Origin: CAWGXG01 sp963826505
Lineage (GTDB): Bacteria; Chloroflexota; Anaerolineae; Aggregatilineales; Aggregatilineaceae
Assembly (NCBI GenBank): GCA_963826505.1
Contig: CAWGXG010000008.1
Span: 868,001 to 932,000, forward strand
Direction of reading: 5' to 3'
Length of the DNA stretch: 64,000 nt
A program made the translations under genes and the position numbers. Of this stretch, positions 17,091-27,033 are shown in pieces. The notes beneath the pieces were generated by a model. That model saw nothing but the letters and a program-made list of their open reading frames with translations. It ran no database searches and had not been told where the DNA came from. Within the stretch, counting starts at the first letter, position 1; the number at the start of each line of letters is the position of its first letter.

Positions 17091-20000
17091 TATTATCCAC
17101 CGTGCTCTGTTCGTTCTGTAACCCTTCGATGCGAAGGATATTCAGAATTTCCAACAGGTGCTGCTGCCACACCGGCTCCTCGATTCCTTCAGAGGGAACC
17201 CACACCGCCACACGACTGACGCGCACCGAAGACCCAAGCCGTTGCAGCAACGCCTGGCGATCGATGGTAGCGAGGTAGGGAAGGCGGATACCGATCTGGC
17301 CATTCTCGGCAGAGATGGCCGTCGCATTCGCCGACTGTGCAACCAGTTTGACCCTGATTTGAAACAGCAAACCTATGACTGCGCGTGGCAGCGGGCCAAA
17401 ACGGTCAACCAGTTCAGCCTGCATTTCGTCCACGTGGGTCAAGTCTTGCAACTCGGCCAACCGGCGATAGAGTTGAATGCGTAGCGCTGGCTCTGAAATG
17501 AAGCTGGTCGGGATGTAAGCTGGAATGGGCAGGTCAATCGTGACGGTTGGTGTCGAGATCGCCAGATGAGGCGGTTCAGCCTGGCCTTTGAGATGTTTCA
17601 CCGCCTGCGCCAGTAACTGCGTGTAGAGGTGGAATCCCACAGCGGCGATGTGGCCGCTTTGCCGTGTGCCCAGCAGGTCACCTGCGCCTCGAATTTCCAG
17701 ATCGCGCATCGCGATGGACATACCCGCGCCAAGCTCGGTTTGTTCTCCGATGGTGTCAAGGCGCGCCTGGGACTCTGCGGTGAGACGGCGCGGGTGGAAG
17801 AAATAGGCGTAGGCCTGGTTCGCGCCGCGCCCCACACGTCCACGCAACTGGTAGAGCTGGGCCAGACCAAACCAGTCCGCGCGATCGATGATCAACGTGT
17901 TGGCGTTGGGGATGTCGAGACCGCTTTCGATAATGGACGTGGATACCAACACATCGAAGTCACCGCGGGCAAAGGCGGTCATCATCAGTTCGAGGCGGTT
18001 TTCATCCATCTGACCGTGGGCGACTGCTACTTCGGCTTCCGGAACCAAGCGGCGCAACCTCTCGGCGATTGTGTCGATGGTCTGCACGCGATTGTGGACG
18101 AAGAAAATCTGCCCACCGCGGTCCAACTCGCGGAGGATGGCCTGCCGAACAAGTTTGGGGTTGTAGGATCCCACATGGGTGACAATGGGCAGGCGTTCTT
18201 CGGGCGGCGTCTGGATCATGCTGATGTCGCGGATGCCGGTCAGACTCATATACAGCGTGCGCGGGATGGGCGTCGCGGTGAGGGTGAGAACATCCACCTC
18301 CGTGCGCATTTGCTTCAGGAATTCTTTGTGGGTTACGCCGAACCGCTGTTCTTCATCGATGATCAGAAGCCCTAAGTCTTTGAACTGCACGTCAGATTGC
18401 AGCAGACGGTGAGTGCCGACCAGAATCTCGATCTGGCCCTCAGACAACTCATACAAGATGTGACGTTGTTCCTGCGGGCTGCGAAAACGCGACAGCATTT
18501 CGACTTTGACCGGGAAGGGAAGCAATCGCCGTGAAAAAGTGTTGAAGTGCTGCTGAGCCAGAACCGTTGTCGGGACGAGCAGCGCGACCTGTTTGCCGTC
18601 CATGACGGCTTTGAAGGCAGCACGAAGCGCGACCTCGGTTTTCCCATATCCCACATCGCCGCAGATCAGGCGATCCATAGGGCGCGCGACTTCCATATCT
18701 TGCTTGACGGCTGACAATGCTTTGAGTTGGTCGTCCGTCTCGATATAGGGAAATGACGCCTCCAATTCGGCTTGCCAGGGCGTGTCGGGCTGGAAGGCGT
18801 GGCCCGACACATTCTCGCGGGTGGCATACAACTCCAGCAGTTCGCGAGCGATTTCTTCGACGGCCTGTTGGGTGGATTGTTTTGTGCGCTGCCAATCCTG
18901 TGTGCCGAGCCGGTTGAGTTGTGGTGGCCGGTCGTCTGCACCGACGTAACGCGAGATTCGATCGGCTTGATGGATGGGCACATAGAGCATATCGCTGCCC
19001 GCATACTCCACCACGAGGTATTCGCGCTCACTGTTGTCAAGAATGCGCTTTTTAAGCCCGCCAAAACGCCCAATGCCGTGCTCAATGTGGACGACATAAT
19101 CGCCAATCTCAAGATCGGCGAAATTCGACTCTGGCGGGATGGCGCGCGGCTGCTGACGCCGACGGGGTTCGGGGCGCTGCCATCCGAAAAGTTCTGCATC
19201 GGTGAACAGATGAAAGCGCTGGCGCTGATCTTCGAAGACCCAGCCTTCACCCAGTGATCCCTCAACAAAGGACAGATTGGGCAGATCGTTTTCTGGTGCA
19301 GTGATCTGGGTTACCGGACCCACATAATCTCCGTGCTCGGCCCATAATTCCGCAAGACGTTGAGCTTGTTGGGTAACGATCACGGCGCGATCATGCTGTC
19401 CGTTCAGACGGCTCAACTCGTCCATGACCCAACGCAGTTGACCCCCATAGCGCGGCCCGGGCGAGAACAGATCACCGACTGCCGGCCCGGCGCTGATGGG
19501 GAATTCCGGGTTGGCGCCCAAGTGCAACACCGTTCGAGTTGAGAGCTCGTCCTGGAGTTCGTCCCAAGTCAGATAGGGCAGGGGGTAGTCTGGTGGAATC
19601 TGGCCGGAAGCGATCTTGTCGTGACGCACCGACAGGGTCTGTTCTTCCAGGTCGGCCATCGTGTCCTCAAGAACGCTCCAATCTTCGACCACAATCAGCG
19701 CGTCATCGGGGGCGTAATCGAGCAGGCTGGCTGGTTGGCTGTACAGATAGGGCAGGTAGAACTCGAGCATTGGAAACGCTGCCGCGTTGGCGAGTAATTC
19801 GTGATCTGGACGCGCCGAGGTGATGTCCTCAACCGGGTTGGGCTGAGCCGCGAACCATTCGGCCAGACGTTCGCTCACGGCAGGAGCAAAACGCGGAAGC
19901 GCTTCGCGTGCAGGGGTAATGGTCACCTGGTCGATGGTATCGGCAGAACGCTGAGTGGCTGGGTTAAATGTGCGCAGACTCTCGATCTCGTCTCCAAAGA

Positions 20001-20616
20001 ACTCGATGCGAACGGGCTGCCGGGCGGCCATTGGAAACACGTCAAGAATGCCACCACGGCGGCTGAAAGTACCCGGCTCAATGACGATTGAAGCCGGCGT
20101 ATATCCAATGTGCAGCCAGTTGCGCAGCAGGATTTCAGGCTCCGATCGCGAGCCTACCTTCAACTGGCGCGATCCGGCCCGAAATTCACGCACGGGCAGT
20201 GTCTTCTGCATCAGCGCATAGGCTGAGCTCACGATGATGGGGACGCCGGTTTCGGGCGTAGTGTGCAGTCCAACTGGTTTCACAAGCGATGACAACGTGA
20301 TCAGCCGGTTGTGAAGCGTGTTGGATGTCCAAGGGGCGCGCTCATAGAAGATGACACTGGGTTCTGCAAAACGCTGCACGGCATGGTCCGGCAGCCACAC
20401 CGGAAGCTGTTCCGCAAGATTGTGAGCCCGGTCTACGCGGCCCGTAATCAACATGATTGGGCGCGCCAGGTCCTGTGCAAGTGCTCCAACGAAGAATGGA
20501 CTTGCTGCGCGCAGCACGTGTTGATCTGGCACATTGTGCCCATCGCGCAAACTACGCAAAACGGATTGATAGATATCCGTCTGGCGCAGAATATCGAGCA
20601 GGCCATTGAGGTGCAT
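17062..20616 (-). CDS. mfd: Transcription-repair coupling factor
   Basis: 1184-residue DNA translocase that releases RNA polymerase stalled at lesions and recruits UvrA. The order of parts is standard: UvrB-like N-terminal region (RRGGILDVFP, FGDEIESLRTF), RNA-polymerase interaction domain (LEIGDYVVHIEHGIGRFGGL), helicase motifs with Walker A in LICGDVGYGKTEVALRAAF, the DEEQ box LLIIDEEQRFGV, motif III TLTATPIPRTL, and the TRG/C-terminal region with QLRGRVGRGANQAYAYF. Length is normal. It ends in the hairpin shared with degV and lies 27 bases downstream of pth, so pth-mfd is one unit as in many bacteria. Confidence 0.97.
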   Translation of the reverse strand: MHLNGLLDILRQTDIYQSVLRSLRDGHNVPDQHVLRAASPFFVGALAQDLARPIMLITGRVDRAHNLAEQLPVWLPDHAVQRFAEPSVIFYERAPWTSNTLHNRLITLSSLVKPVGLHTTPETGVPIIVSSAYALMQKTLPVREFRAGSRQLKVGSRSEPEILLRNWLHIGYTPASIVIEPGTFSRRGGILDVFPMAARQPVRIEFFGDEIESLRTFNPATQRSADTIDQVTITPAREALPRFAPAVSERLAEWFAAQPNPVEDITSARPDHELLANAAAFPMLEFYLPYLYSQPASLLDYAPDDALIVVEDWSVLEDTMADLEEQTLSVRHDKIASGQIPPDYPLPYLTWDELQDELSTRTVLHLGANPEFPISAGPAVGDLFSPGPRYGGQLRWVMDELSRLNGQHDRAVIVTQQAQRLAELWAEHGDYVGPVTQITAPENDLPNLSFVEGSLGEGWVFEDQRQRFHLFTDAELFGWQRPEPRRRQQPRAIPPESNFADLEIGDYVVHIEHGIGRFGGLKKRILDNSEREYLVVEYAGSDMLYVPIHQADRISRYVGADDRPPQLNRLGTQDWQRTKQSTQQAVEEIARELLELYATRENVSGHAFQPDTPWQAELEASFPYIETDDQLKALSAVKQDMEVARPMDRLICGDVGYGKTEVALRAAFKAVMDGKQVALLVPTTVLAQQHFNTFSRRLLPFPVKVEMLSRFRSPQEQRHILYELSEGQIEILVGTHRLLQSDVQFKDLGLLIIDEEQRFGVTHKEFLKQMRTEVDVLTLTATPIPRTLYMSLTGIRDISMIQTPPEERLPIVTHVGSYNPKLVRQAILRELDRGGQIFFVHNRVQTIDTIAERLRRLVPEAEVAVAHGQMDENRLELMMTAFARGDFDVLVSTSIIESGLDIPNANTLIIDRADWFGLAQLYQLRGRVGRGANQAYAYFFHPRRLTAESQARLDTIGEQTELGAGMSIAMRDLEIRGAGDLLGTRQSGHIAAVGFHLYTQLLAQAVKHLKGQAEPPHLAISTPTVTIDLPIPAYIPTSFISEPALRIQLYRRLAELQDLTHVDEMQAELVDRFGPLPRAVIGLLFQIRVKLVAQSANATAISAENGQIGIRLPYLATIDRQALLQRLGSSVRVSRVAVWVPSEGIEEPVWQQHLLEILNILRIEGLQNEQSTVDNTHIIQLSAG

Positions 20617-20643
20617 GTGTCGTATTGTCCGTTGGTTAGTGGT

Positions 20644-21285
20644 TTATTCGGGTTGGTGGGGCAGGGGAGGAGTTTCCTCGGCCTGCTGTAGGCGTGTGGC
20701 AACGTCGTCTGACGTCCCGTTGTAAAGATTCATCGTCTGGTCAATCCCCGCAGACAGCCAGAGTTCCACAGCGGACACGGCGCGCTGGACAGTCTCTTCG
20801 ATGGCAGGTTCTTCTGCATTTCCGAACCGCTGAAGAACGTAGGCCGCCGGATCCATACGCCCAGGCGGGCGCCCTATCCCGAAGCGTATGCGGGGGAAGT
20901 CCTGCGTCCCCAGTCTTTGGATAATGTCGGTCATGCCCTTATGACCGCTGGAACCACCTTTGGATCGAATCCGCAGCGTGCCGGGAGGGAGATCGAGATC
21001 GTCAAAGATGACCAGGATATGTTCCGGCGGAATCTGGTAGAAAGCCGCCAGCCCTTGCACCGCGCTGCCGCTGAGGTTCATATATGTTTGCGGCTTCGCG
21101 ATCATCGTGCGTTTTCCTGCGATGATGCCGTCTGCGATGGTCGCCTTCGATTTTTTCTTGGGTTCCCACGGGATATTATGGGCACGTACCAGGGCTTCCG
21201 TACAGCGAAAGCCGATGTTGTGCCGAGTGTTTTCAAATTCGCGGCCCGGATTACCCAAGCCCACAACAAGATAGCGTTCGCTCAT
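20644..21285 (-). CDS. pth: Peptidyl-tRNA hydrolase
   Basis: 213-residue esterase that recycles peptidyl-tRNA released from stalled ribosomes. It has all usual signatures: LVVGLGNPGREFENTRHNIGF, with the catalytic His in TRHNIG, then KPQTYMNLSG, VIFDDLDLPPGTLRIRSKGG with the catalytic Asp, and SSGHKGMTDII. The C terminus has about 15 extra Pro/Gln-rich residues beyond the enzyme fold. It precedes mfd on the same strand. Confidence 0.97.
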   Translation of the reverse strand: MSERYLVVGLGNPGREFENTRHNIGFRCTEALVRAHNIPWEPKKKSKATIADGIIAGKRTMIAKPQTYMNLSGSAVQGLAAFYQIPPEHILVIFDDLDLPPGTLRIRSKGGSSGHKGMTDIIQRLGTQDFPRIRFGIGRPPGRMDPAAYVLQRFGNAEEPAIEETVQRAVSAVELWLSAGIDQTMNLYNGTSDDVATRLQQAEETPPLPHQPE

Positions 21286-21338
21286 CGCGTTATTCAGCCA
21301 TAGAGTAGAAGAGGTTGAGAGTCACGGTGCTGGCCGCG

Positions 21339-22109
21339 CTATGCGTCATCGATCCAGTCGTCTCGCGACATATCTGAGAATAGACGATGGGTGTAGGGGC
21401 GCAGCCGACGACGGACCAGGATGTAGCCGATCATGATCGCGAACATGCCCACCCCGAGGTAAGTCCCAGTGCAAAAAGCGCTGCGTACACGCCCAAGATT
21501 GATGTGCGCTGATTCTTGGGGGGTGTTGCTCGTGGCGGCAACAGGTTGTGCACCGCTATCAACGGGAAGGCCCGAAACCGAGTTCTCAGACGGGTTGTTG
21601 CTTGGCGGTTGGGCAATCGGCGATGTGGGCGATGGCCCTGGTGTGGGCTGGTCGGGCGCTGTATCCAGCAAATTGGTCTGCGCGGTGGGAACCGGTGTTG
21701 GCGACGTGTTGACGACTTTAAGGTTCGACACCACGTATTCACCGATCTGCCCATCGTCCAGGAAAACGCGCAGGCGTAGGCGGTAGGTGCCGTCCGGTAC
21801 CATGTTGGTGCTCCATTCGCCCAACACGCTATTCTGAACCTGCTGCTGGACGCGGGGCTGAACTAACAACCAGGGGGCCGCCGGATCGCTGAGATCATTG
21901 TATTCAAGCGTGTAGCTGTCGAAGGCGGTGGGGTGCATCGCGCTACCACTGATCGTCACACGGCCGAACAGCTCAGCTCCGTCAACGGGTGACGTGATGA
22001 CGACTACCGTATCCTCAGGCGCCTGGGCATGACCTGTGTGCAGTGATGCCGCTGTGTATAATGCCAGACATAACAGGACTGCAGCCAGCCTAAACCCCAG
22101 CCGTCGCAT
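21339..22109 (-). CDS. Secreted, C-terminally anchored protein with an Ig-like N-terminal domain
   Basis: 256 residues, not assigned to a named family. A signal peptide (FRLAAVLLCLALYTAASLH, probable cut after AQA near residue 28) is followed by an Ig/fibronectin-like domain (VVITSPVDGAELFGRVTISG) that resembles adhesion or carbohydrate-recognition modules. A long Pro/Ser/Thr-rich linker and a single membrane segment (LGVGMFAIMIGYILV) with a positive RRRLR stop complete it, giving a type I membrane topology. ATG 22109 has GGGGAGAA upstream; a TTG at 22136 would add nine residues. It lies 53 bases upstream of pth. Confidence 0.6.
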   Translation of the reverse strand: MRRLGFRLAAVLLCLALYTAASLHTGHAQAPEDTVVVITSPVDGAELFGRVTISGSAMHPTAFDSYTLEYNDLSDPAAPWLLVQPRVQQQVQNSVLGEWSTNMVPDGTYRLRLRVFLDDGQIGEYVVSNLKVVNTSPTPVPTAQTNLLDTAPDQPTPGPSPTSPIAQPPSNNPSENSVSGLPVDSGAQPVAATSNTPQESAHINLGRVRSAFCTGTYLGVGMFAIMIGYILVRRRLRPYTHRLFSDMSRDDWIDDA

Positions 22110-22249
22110 GGATGTTTCTCCCCAGCGCTCTCTCAAGCAGACGATCGGTTGAGTTTATCAGCCGGAACATGATCGTGCAAATAAGGCGGGCATAATAACG
22201 CACATGCGGGGCCCGTTTGCTCGCCTGTCACAGGGTGCGGCACGCGGAC

Positions 22250-24424
22250 TCAATGCACATTTTGCAGGGGGTCTTTAATGGTTCCCCGTTGGAGCAGCGG
22301 TATCTCTGCGCCAGGGCGTTCAGGGGCGACATCGACGCGCCGTAGTCTGACGGCTGTCATCTTGTAATCTGGGATTTTCGCTCTGGGATCGACTCGATCG
22401 AGCGTTAAGGCATTCGCGGCGGCTTCGGCAAAATGAAACGGGAGGAAGACCGTGCCCACGGGAGATCGACCTGTGACCAGGGCTCTGCATGTGATCGCGC
22501 CTCGTCGCGAACTGACCTCGATCCAATCTCCCGAAGCGATTCCTTCACGCTGGGCATCGTCAGGGTGCATTTCGAGAATGGCTTCCGGAAAGATTTCATC
22601 GAGCTTGGAACGGCGCGTCATGGTTCCCCCGTGCCAGTGAAACAATACCCGGCCGGTCGTGAGATGGTAGGGATATTCGCTGTCGGGTAGTTCGCTGTCA
22701 GTCCCAAACTCCAACGGCCAGAATTTCCCTTTTCCGCGCGGAAACTCATCAGCAAACAAATAGGGTGTCCCGGGGTGATCGAGAGTGGGGCAGGGCCAAT
22801 GGACACCGCCTTCACGTTCCAGCCGTTCGTAATTGATGCCGTAGAAGTCCGGGGTGACCAACCGCATCTCTTCCCAAATGCTGTCAACGTCCGGAAAATC
22901 GAACCCGGCGCTGTGATCCACCCCTAACAATGTTTCCATGCGTTGAGCGAGATCGCAGATGATTTGCCAGTCCGGACGGGATTGCCCCACGGGTTCAATC
23001 GCTTTGCGGACACGCTGTATACGGCGATCACTATTGGTGAACGTGCCATCTTTTTCCGCGAAACTGACAGCAGGTAAAATGACATCAGCGAATTCGGTGG
23101 TTTCGTTCGGCAAGATGTCTATGCATACCAGGAAGTCCAACGCGGCCAGCGCGTGACGCGCGTGATCGAGGTTAGGTTCGCTCATCAAAGGGTTTTCGCC
23201 GAGAACAACCATCGCGCGTATTTTCTTTTGCAGAGCGGCGTCCATCATTTCGGTGACAGTCAAGCCGGGGTCGGGGGAAAGATCCGTGTGCCACGCCTGT
23301 TGAAACCGAGCCTGGATTTCTGGATCGTTGACGCGCTGATAGGCGGTGAAGACGTTGGGCAGGCCGCCGCTGTCGGAACAGCCTTGCACGTTGTTTTGTC
23401 CTCGCAGCGGGTTGAGACCGGTGCCGGGTTTGCCAATGTGGCCGGTAAGCAGCGCGAGGTTCACCAGAGCGAGCGCGTTGTCTGTGCCGTGCGTGCTCTG
23501 GCTGATGCCCATGCCCCAATAGATGGCCGCGCGTTTGGCCCGCCCATACATCCGGGCCGCAGACCGGATGTCCTCGGCGGGGACGCCGCTGACGGATTCC
23601 GCCCATTCAGGTGTGAACGATTCCAGAGAGTGCCGGTATTCGGCAAAGTTCTCGGTGCGATGTGCGATGAACTCTGCGCTGTGGAGATTTTCCTCAACGA
23701 TGACATGGGCCATCGCCTGTAATACGGCAACATCCGTGCCCGGTTTCTGTCTTAGCCAGAGCGCGGCGAAATCGACCATTTCAATCTGGCGGGGGTCGAT
23801 CACGATTAGTTTGGCCCCATTTTGCCGCACGGCCTTTTTCAGGAACAGGCTGATCACCGGATGAGTCTCGGTTGTGTTGCTTCCGATCACGATGAAGGTA
23901 TCCAGATGTTCCATTTCGGCGATGCTGTTGCTCATCGCGCTCGATCCAATCGCGAGCTGGAGACCTGTCACACTACCCGCGTGGCATAACCGGGCGCAGT
24001 GATCGACGTTGTTGGTCTTCATCACGGCCCGCACCCATTTCTGGAAAATGTAATTGTCTTCATTGGTGGCTTTGGCGGATGCGTAAGTGCCGACACTATC
24101 GCCGCCATTTTCGCGTACAATAGACGCCAGCCGCTCACTGACCAGAGTCAGCGCTTCGTCCCAGGAGGCCGCGCGGAACTCGCCGGGTCCGCCGGAACGA
24201 ATTAAAGGGGTAGTCAGGCGGCGAGGGTGTTTCGTGTAGTCAGTTCCGTAGCGGCCTTTGACGCACAAATTGCCGTAATTAGGAGCCACATCAAATGGCG
24301 CGTCCACGCGAAAGATCAAGTCGTCCTTGATATGCAGTTCCAATTGGCAGCCTACGCCACAGTAGGGGCAGGTGGTCCGGACGACACGGTCAGGAACAAT
24401 GGGAAGCTGCGCTGCCATAGCCAT
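22250..24424 (-). CDS. fdhA: Formate dehydrogenase catalytic subunit, Cys-type, molybdopterin oxidoreductase
   Basis: 724-residue catalytic subunit that oxidises formate to CO2 (or the reverse) in the cytosol. The N-terminal [4Fe-4S] site uses Cys19, Cys22, Cys26 and Cys54 (TTCPYCGVGC then NLCVKGRYG). The metal ligand is Cys143 in VDHCARLCHAG, so no selenocysteine is used. Molybdopterin guanine dinucleotide segments follow (GSNTTETHPV, GMGISQSTHGTDNALALVNL, RGQNNVQGCSD), and the C-terminal barrel has YPYHLTTGRVLFHWHGGTM. No NuoG-like N-terminal ferredoxin domain is present; that function is in the gene at 26301. ATG 24424 has TGGAG upstream; ATG 24496 would add 24 low-complexity residues. Confidence 0.92.
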   Translation of the reverse strand: MAMAAQLPIVPDRVVRTTCPYCGVGCQLELHIKDDLIFRVDAPFDVAPNYGNLCVKGRYGTDYTKHPRRLTTPLIRSGGPGEFRAASWDEALTLVSERLASIVRENGGDSVGTYASAKATNEDNYIFQKWVRAVMKTNNVDHCARLCHAGSVTGLQLAIGSSAMSNSIAEMEHLDTFIVIGSNTTETHPVISLFLKKAVRQNGAKLIVIDPRQIEMVDFAALWLRQKPGTDVAVLQAMAHVIVEENLHSAEFIAHRTENFAEYRHSLESFTPEWAESVSGVPAEDIRSAARMYGRAKRAAIYWGMGISQSTHGTDNALALVNLALLTGHIGKPGTGLNPLRGQNNVQGCSDSGGLPNVFTAYQRVNDPEIQARFQQAWHTDLSPDPGLTVTEMMDAALQKKIRAMVVLGENPLMSEPNLDHARHALAALDFLVCIDILPNETTEFADVILPAVSFAEKDGTFTNSDRRIQRVRKAIEPVGQSRPDWQIICDLAQRMETLLGVDHSAGFDFPDVDSIWEEMRLVTPDFYGINYERLEREGGVHWPCPTLDHPGTPYLFADEFPRGKGKFWPLEFGTDSELPDSEYPYHLTTGRVLFHWHGGTMTRRSKLDEIFPEAILEMHPDDAQREGIASGDWIEVSSRRGAITCRALVTGRSPVGTVFLPFHFAEAAANALTLDRVDPRAKIPDYKMTAVRLRRVDVAPERPGAEIPLLQRGTIKDPLQNVH

Positions 24425-24466
24425 TCTGCTCCAGAAAGCATTAGGATTTTCTTCCGAATTTAGTCT

Positions 24467-24486
24467 ATTATAGTTAAAAGTATAAT
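24467..24486. promoter_or_regulatory. Back-to-back -10 elements of divergent formate dehydrogenase promoters
   Basis: TATAAT occurs at 24481-24486 on the plus strand and, as its complement ATTATA at 24467-24472, on the minus strand, eight bases apart. They lie between fdhA and the NuoEF-like gene. The -35 boxes are weak, which suggests that an activator is needed. The region is strikingly AT-rich compared with its surroundings. Confidence 0.45.
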
Positions 24487-24554
24487 CTAAAGGCATATCA
24501 CCAGCTCACGGACCACTAACGACAGGATAGCGTATTTCTGGAAAAGCCCAGGTA

Positions 24555-26249
24555 ATGACTCTAAAGACCATAGACGATATTTTGTCTGGCTATCGAGAAC
24601 GGCAGCGCGACGCTCTGCTTCCAGTCTTGTGGGAAGTCCAAACCGAGTTTGGCATGATCAACTCCACTGCGGTGACCGCAATCTCTCATGCGTTGCGCGT
24701 CCCAGCCGTGGAGATCTACGGGGTGATCGAATTCTATTCGCTTTTTTCTGACCACCCCACCGGTGAAAGGACCATCCATATTTGTACTGATCCCACTTGC
24801 GGTATAGCTGGATCGGACCGCGTGATGGAAGAGTTGTGTGCCGAGCTTGGAATAGCACCGGATGACACTACGCCGGACGGCAAAATCACGGTCAAACCAA
24901 CCACATGCCTTGGTCTGTGCGAACACGCTCCGGCGGCACTCATCAGCCAGCGCACAGAGGGCGAGTACACCCATGCTCCGGTGACCGATGCGGTAGCGCT
25001 GCTGAACCAAGAGCGTAAGGCGCATAGCGGTATTTTCGACGGGATTGGGCGTGTGTTTTTTGGCGCCGTCAGCGGCGACCGCCGCCAATCGTTGGCCGAA
25101 TATGGAGACTACGCGGCACTGCGTCTGACGCTCCAATCGATGACTCCCGCACAAGTCAGCGGGGAAGTCGAGGCGGCGGGTTTGGTTGGGCGCGGCGGAG
25201 CTGGGTTCCCGACTGGAATGAAGTGGCGGTTTACGCGAGACGCGCCAGGGCAACCGCATTACCTGATCTGCAACGCGGATGAAAGCGAACCAGGGACCTT
25301 CAAAGATCGCGTTGTGATGGAACATCAGCCTCACCTGTTGCTGGAAGGCATGACGTTAGCTGCCTATGCGATCGGCGCCCAACGGTGCTATCTGTTCGTT
25401 CGTGGTGAGTATCCGGAGGCCGCCGCAAGTTTGCAGGCGGCCATCTCGGAAGCCGAACAAGCCGGGATGCTGGGCGAGAACCTGTTTGGGACCGATTTCT
25501 CATGCCAGATCGAAATCCGTCGGGGCGGCGGGGCGTACATCTGCGGCGAGGAAACGGCATTGTTCGAGGCCATCGAGGGCAAACGTGGTTACCCACGTAT
25601 CAAACCCCCGTTTCCGACAACACACGGACTATTTGGCAAGCCAACAACTATCAACAACGTGGAAACGCTGTGTGCAGTCCCTGCGATCATGATTCATGGA
25701 GCAGCCTGGTACCGTGAAACGGGTACGCAGAAAAGTACCGGCACCAAGCTAGTGTCGGTGAGCGGGCATGTTCATAAGCCGGGCGTCTACGAGATTCCAT
25801 TCGGAATGACGTTACGGACTCTGCTCGATGGGTATTGCGGCGGAGTAGAAGGTGATTTGCAAGCTGTGTTGATGGGCGGTGCGGCAGGGACATTCCTCCG
25901 CCCGGAACAGATCGACGTCCCGCTTACGATCGAAGATTTGCAGGCGATCGGATCGACGTTAGGATCGGGTGCCATCATGGTCTTCAACGACACGATTGAT
26001 CTCCGTGATATATTGCAGCGGTTGGCCCGTTTCTTCGCCCATGAGAGCTGCGGCAAATGCTTTCCTTGTCAGCTCGGTACACAGCGCCAACGCGAGATTA
26101 TAGACCGCATGGCAACGCCTTTGCCGGATGACCGGGTCCGGCTGCTTGACATCGGCGTCACAATGCGCGAGGCGTCGTTATGCGGCCTGGGACAAACGGC
26201 GGCGTCGGCTATTATGAGTGCTATAGAGCAGTGGCCGGAGCTATTCTAG
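24555..26249 (+). CDS. fdhB: NuoE-NuoF fusion: NAD/FMN-binding formate dehydrogenase beta subunit
   Basis: 564-residue diaphorase subunit that passes electrons from formate to NAD+. The first 150 residues are a NuoE/thioredoxin-like [2Fe-2S] domain with Cys77, Cys82, Cys118 and Cys122. The rest is NuoF-like: the FMN/NAD loop GRGGAGFPTGMKW at about 212-224, CNADESEPGTFKDR, RRGGGAYICGEETAL, and the N3 [4Fe-4S] site Cys499, Cys502, Cys505 and Cys543. Fusion of the two modules is known in NAD-dependent formate dehydrogenases and some hydrogenases. It is divergent from fdhA and followed at 51 bases by the Fe-S protein gene. Confidence 0.92.
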   Translation: MTLKTIDDILSGYRERQRDALLPVLWEVQTEFGMINSTAVTAISHALRVPAVEIYGVIEFYSLFSDHPTGERTIHICTDPTCGIAGSDRVMEELCAELGIAPDDTTPDGKITVKPTTCLGLCEHAPAALISQRTEGEYTHAPVTDAVALLNQERKAHSGIFDGIGRVFFGAVSGDRRQSLAEYGDYAALRLTLQSMTPAQVSGEVEAAGLVGRGGAGFPTGMKWRFTRDAPGQPHYLICNADESEPGTFKDRVVMEHQPHLLLEGMTLAAYAIGAQRCYLFVRGEYPEAAASLQAAISEAEQAGMLGENLFGTDFSCQIEIRRGGGAYICGEETALFEAIEGKRGYPRIKPPFPTTHGLFGKPTTINNVETLCAVPAIMIHGAAWYRETGTQKSTGTKLVSVSGHVHKPGVYEIPFGMTLRTLLDGYCGGVEGDLQAVLMGGAAGTFLRPEQIDVPLTIEDLQAIGSTLGSGAIMVFNDTIDLRDILQRLARFFAHESCGKCFPCQLGTQRQREIIDRMATPLPDDRVRLLDIGVTMREASLCGLGQTAASAIMSAIEQWPELF

Positions 26250-26300
26250 CCGCATGCACGGACCCGATCGGTCGGAAACTTTTTTGTAAGGGATTGTCTC

Positions 26301-27014
26301 ATGGATGAAACGCAAGATGTCGTGACATTGACCATTGATGGTCAAGAAGTGACTGTTCCCCAAGGAACAACGATCCTTGACGCTGCGGGTTCGATCGGGA
26401 TCGAAGTCCCTGTCATCTGCTATCACAACGCCACAACATCGAACGGCTTGTGTAGAATCTGTGTGGTTGATATTAACGGCGGAAGGTTGCTGCAGCCCGC
26501 CTGCATTGTGGAATGCCGCGACGGGTTAGTTGTTGAAACACGCAACGCACGGGTGGATCGCAGTCGCCGCACCATTTTGGAGATGCTGAATTCGGCCGTG
26601 GACCTGGAGCAGGCTCCGACTATTCAGGCCATGCTGGACGACTACGATGCAGACCGGGAACGCTTCCCCGACGCGGAACGCCGAACGTCCGAAATCATGG
26701 ACGATAATCCATTTTACGTGCGTGACTATAACCAGTGCGTGTTGTGTTGGCGGTGCGTTCAGGTGTGCGCTACTGATGCGCAGTATGCATTTGCGCTGAA
26801 TTTCGCGGCACGAGGGTTTCATACTCAGATTACTACCGCGTTTGACGTGCCTATGCCGGAATCCTCCTGTGTGTTTTGCGGTCAATGTGTTGGCGTGTGC
26901 CCGACTGGTGCGTTAAAACCGAAGATTGAGTTTGGCCTCGAACAAGGCTGGAGTCTGGAACAGATTATGGCAAGTACGCGCACAGGCAAACGAAAAAAGG
27001 GCAAGCAGGGATAA
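26301..27014 (+). CDS. NuoG-N/HoxU-like Fe-S electron-transfer subunit of formate dehydrogenase
   Basis: 237 residues. The N-terminal plant-ferredoxin-type [2Fe-2S] domain uses Cys40, Cys51, Cys54 and Cys68. Two C-terminal [4Fe-4S] sites follow, Cys146/149/152/156 and Cys190/193/196/200, in CxxCxxCxxxC spacing. This matches the N-terminal electron wire of NuoG or HoxU and supplies the part missing from FdhA. The extra His-Cys cluster domain found between the two in NuoG is not obvious. The last 15 residues are very basic (TGKRKKGKQG). It lies between the NuoEF fusion and fdhD on the same strand. Confidence 0.88.
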   Translation: MDETQDVVTLTIDGQEVTVPQGTTILDAAGSIGIEVPVICYHNATTSNGLCRICVVDINGGRLLQPACIVECRDGLVVETRNARVDRSRRTILEMLNSAVDLEQAPTIQAMLDDYDADRERFPDAERRTSEIMDDNPFYVRDYNQCVLCWRCVQVCATDAQYAFALNFAARGFHTQITTAFDVPMPESSCVFCGQCVGVCPTGALKPKIEFGLEQGWSLEQIMASTRTGKRKKGKQG

Positions 27015-27033
27015 TGCCCGGCATTGGAGACTT

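Noticed and set aside
17629..18375. 248-codon plus-strand open frame inside mfd
   Set aside because: Fully within the conserved helicase region of mfd on the other strand; composition is a mirror of mfd codon use.
23990..24000. Selenocysteine in formate dehydrogenase
   Set aside because: The metal-ligand codon is TGC (Cys) in VDHCARLCHAG and there is no in-frame TGA, so no Sec machinery is implied.
24424..24496. Longer N terminus of FdhA from ATG 24496
   Set aside because: The extra residues are Asn/Tyr-rich, come from the AT-rich promoter region, and lie before the better ribosome site; the likely minus-strand -10 box falls within them.
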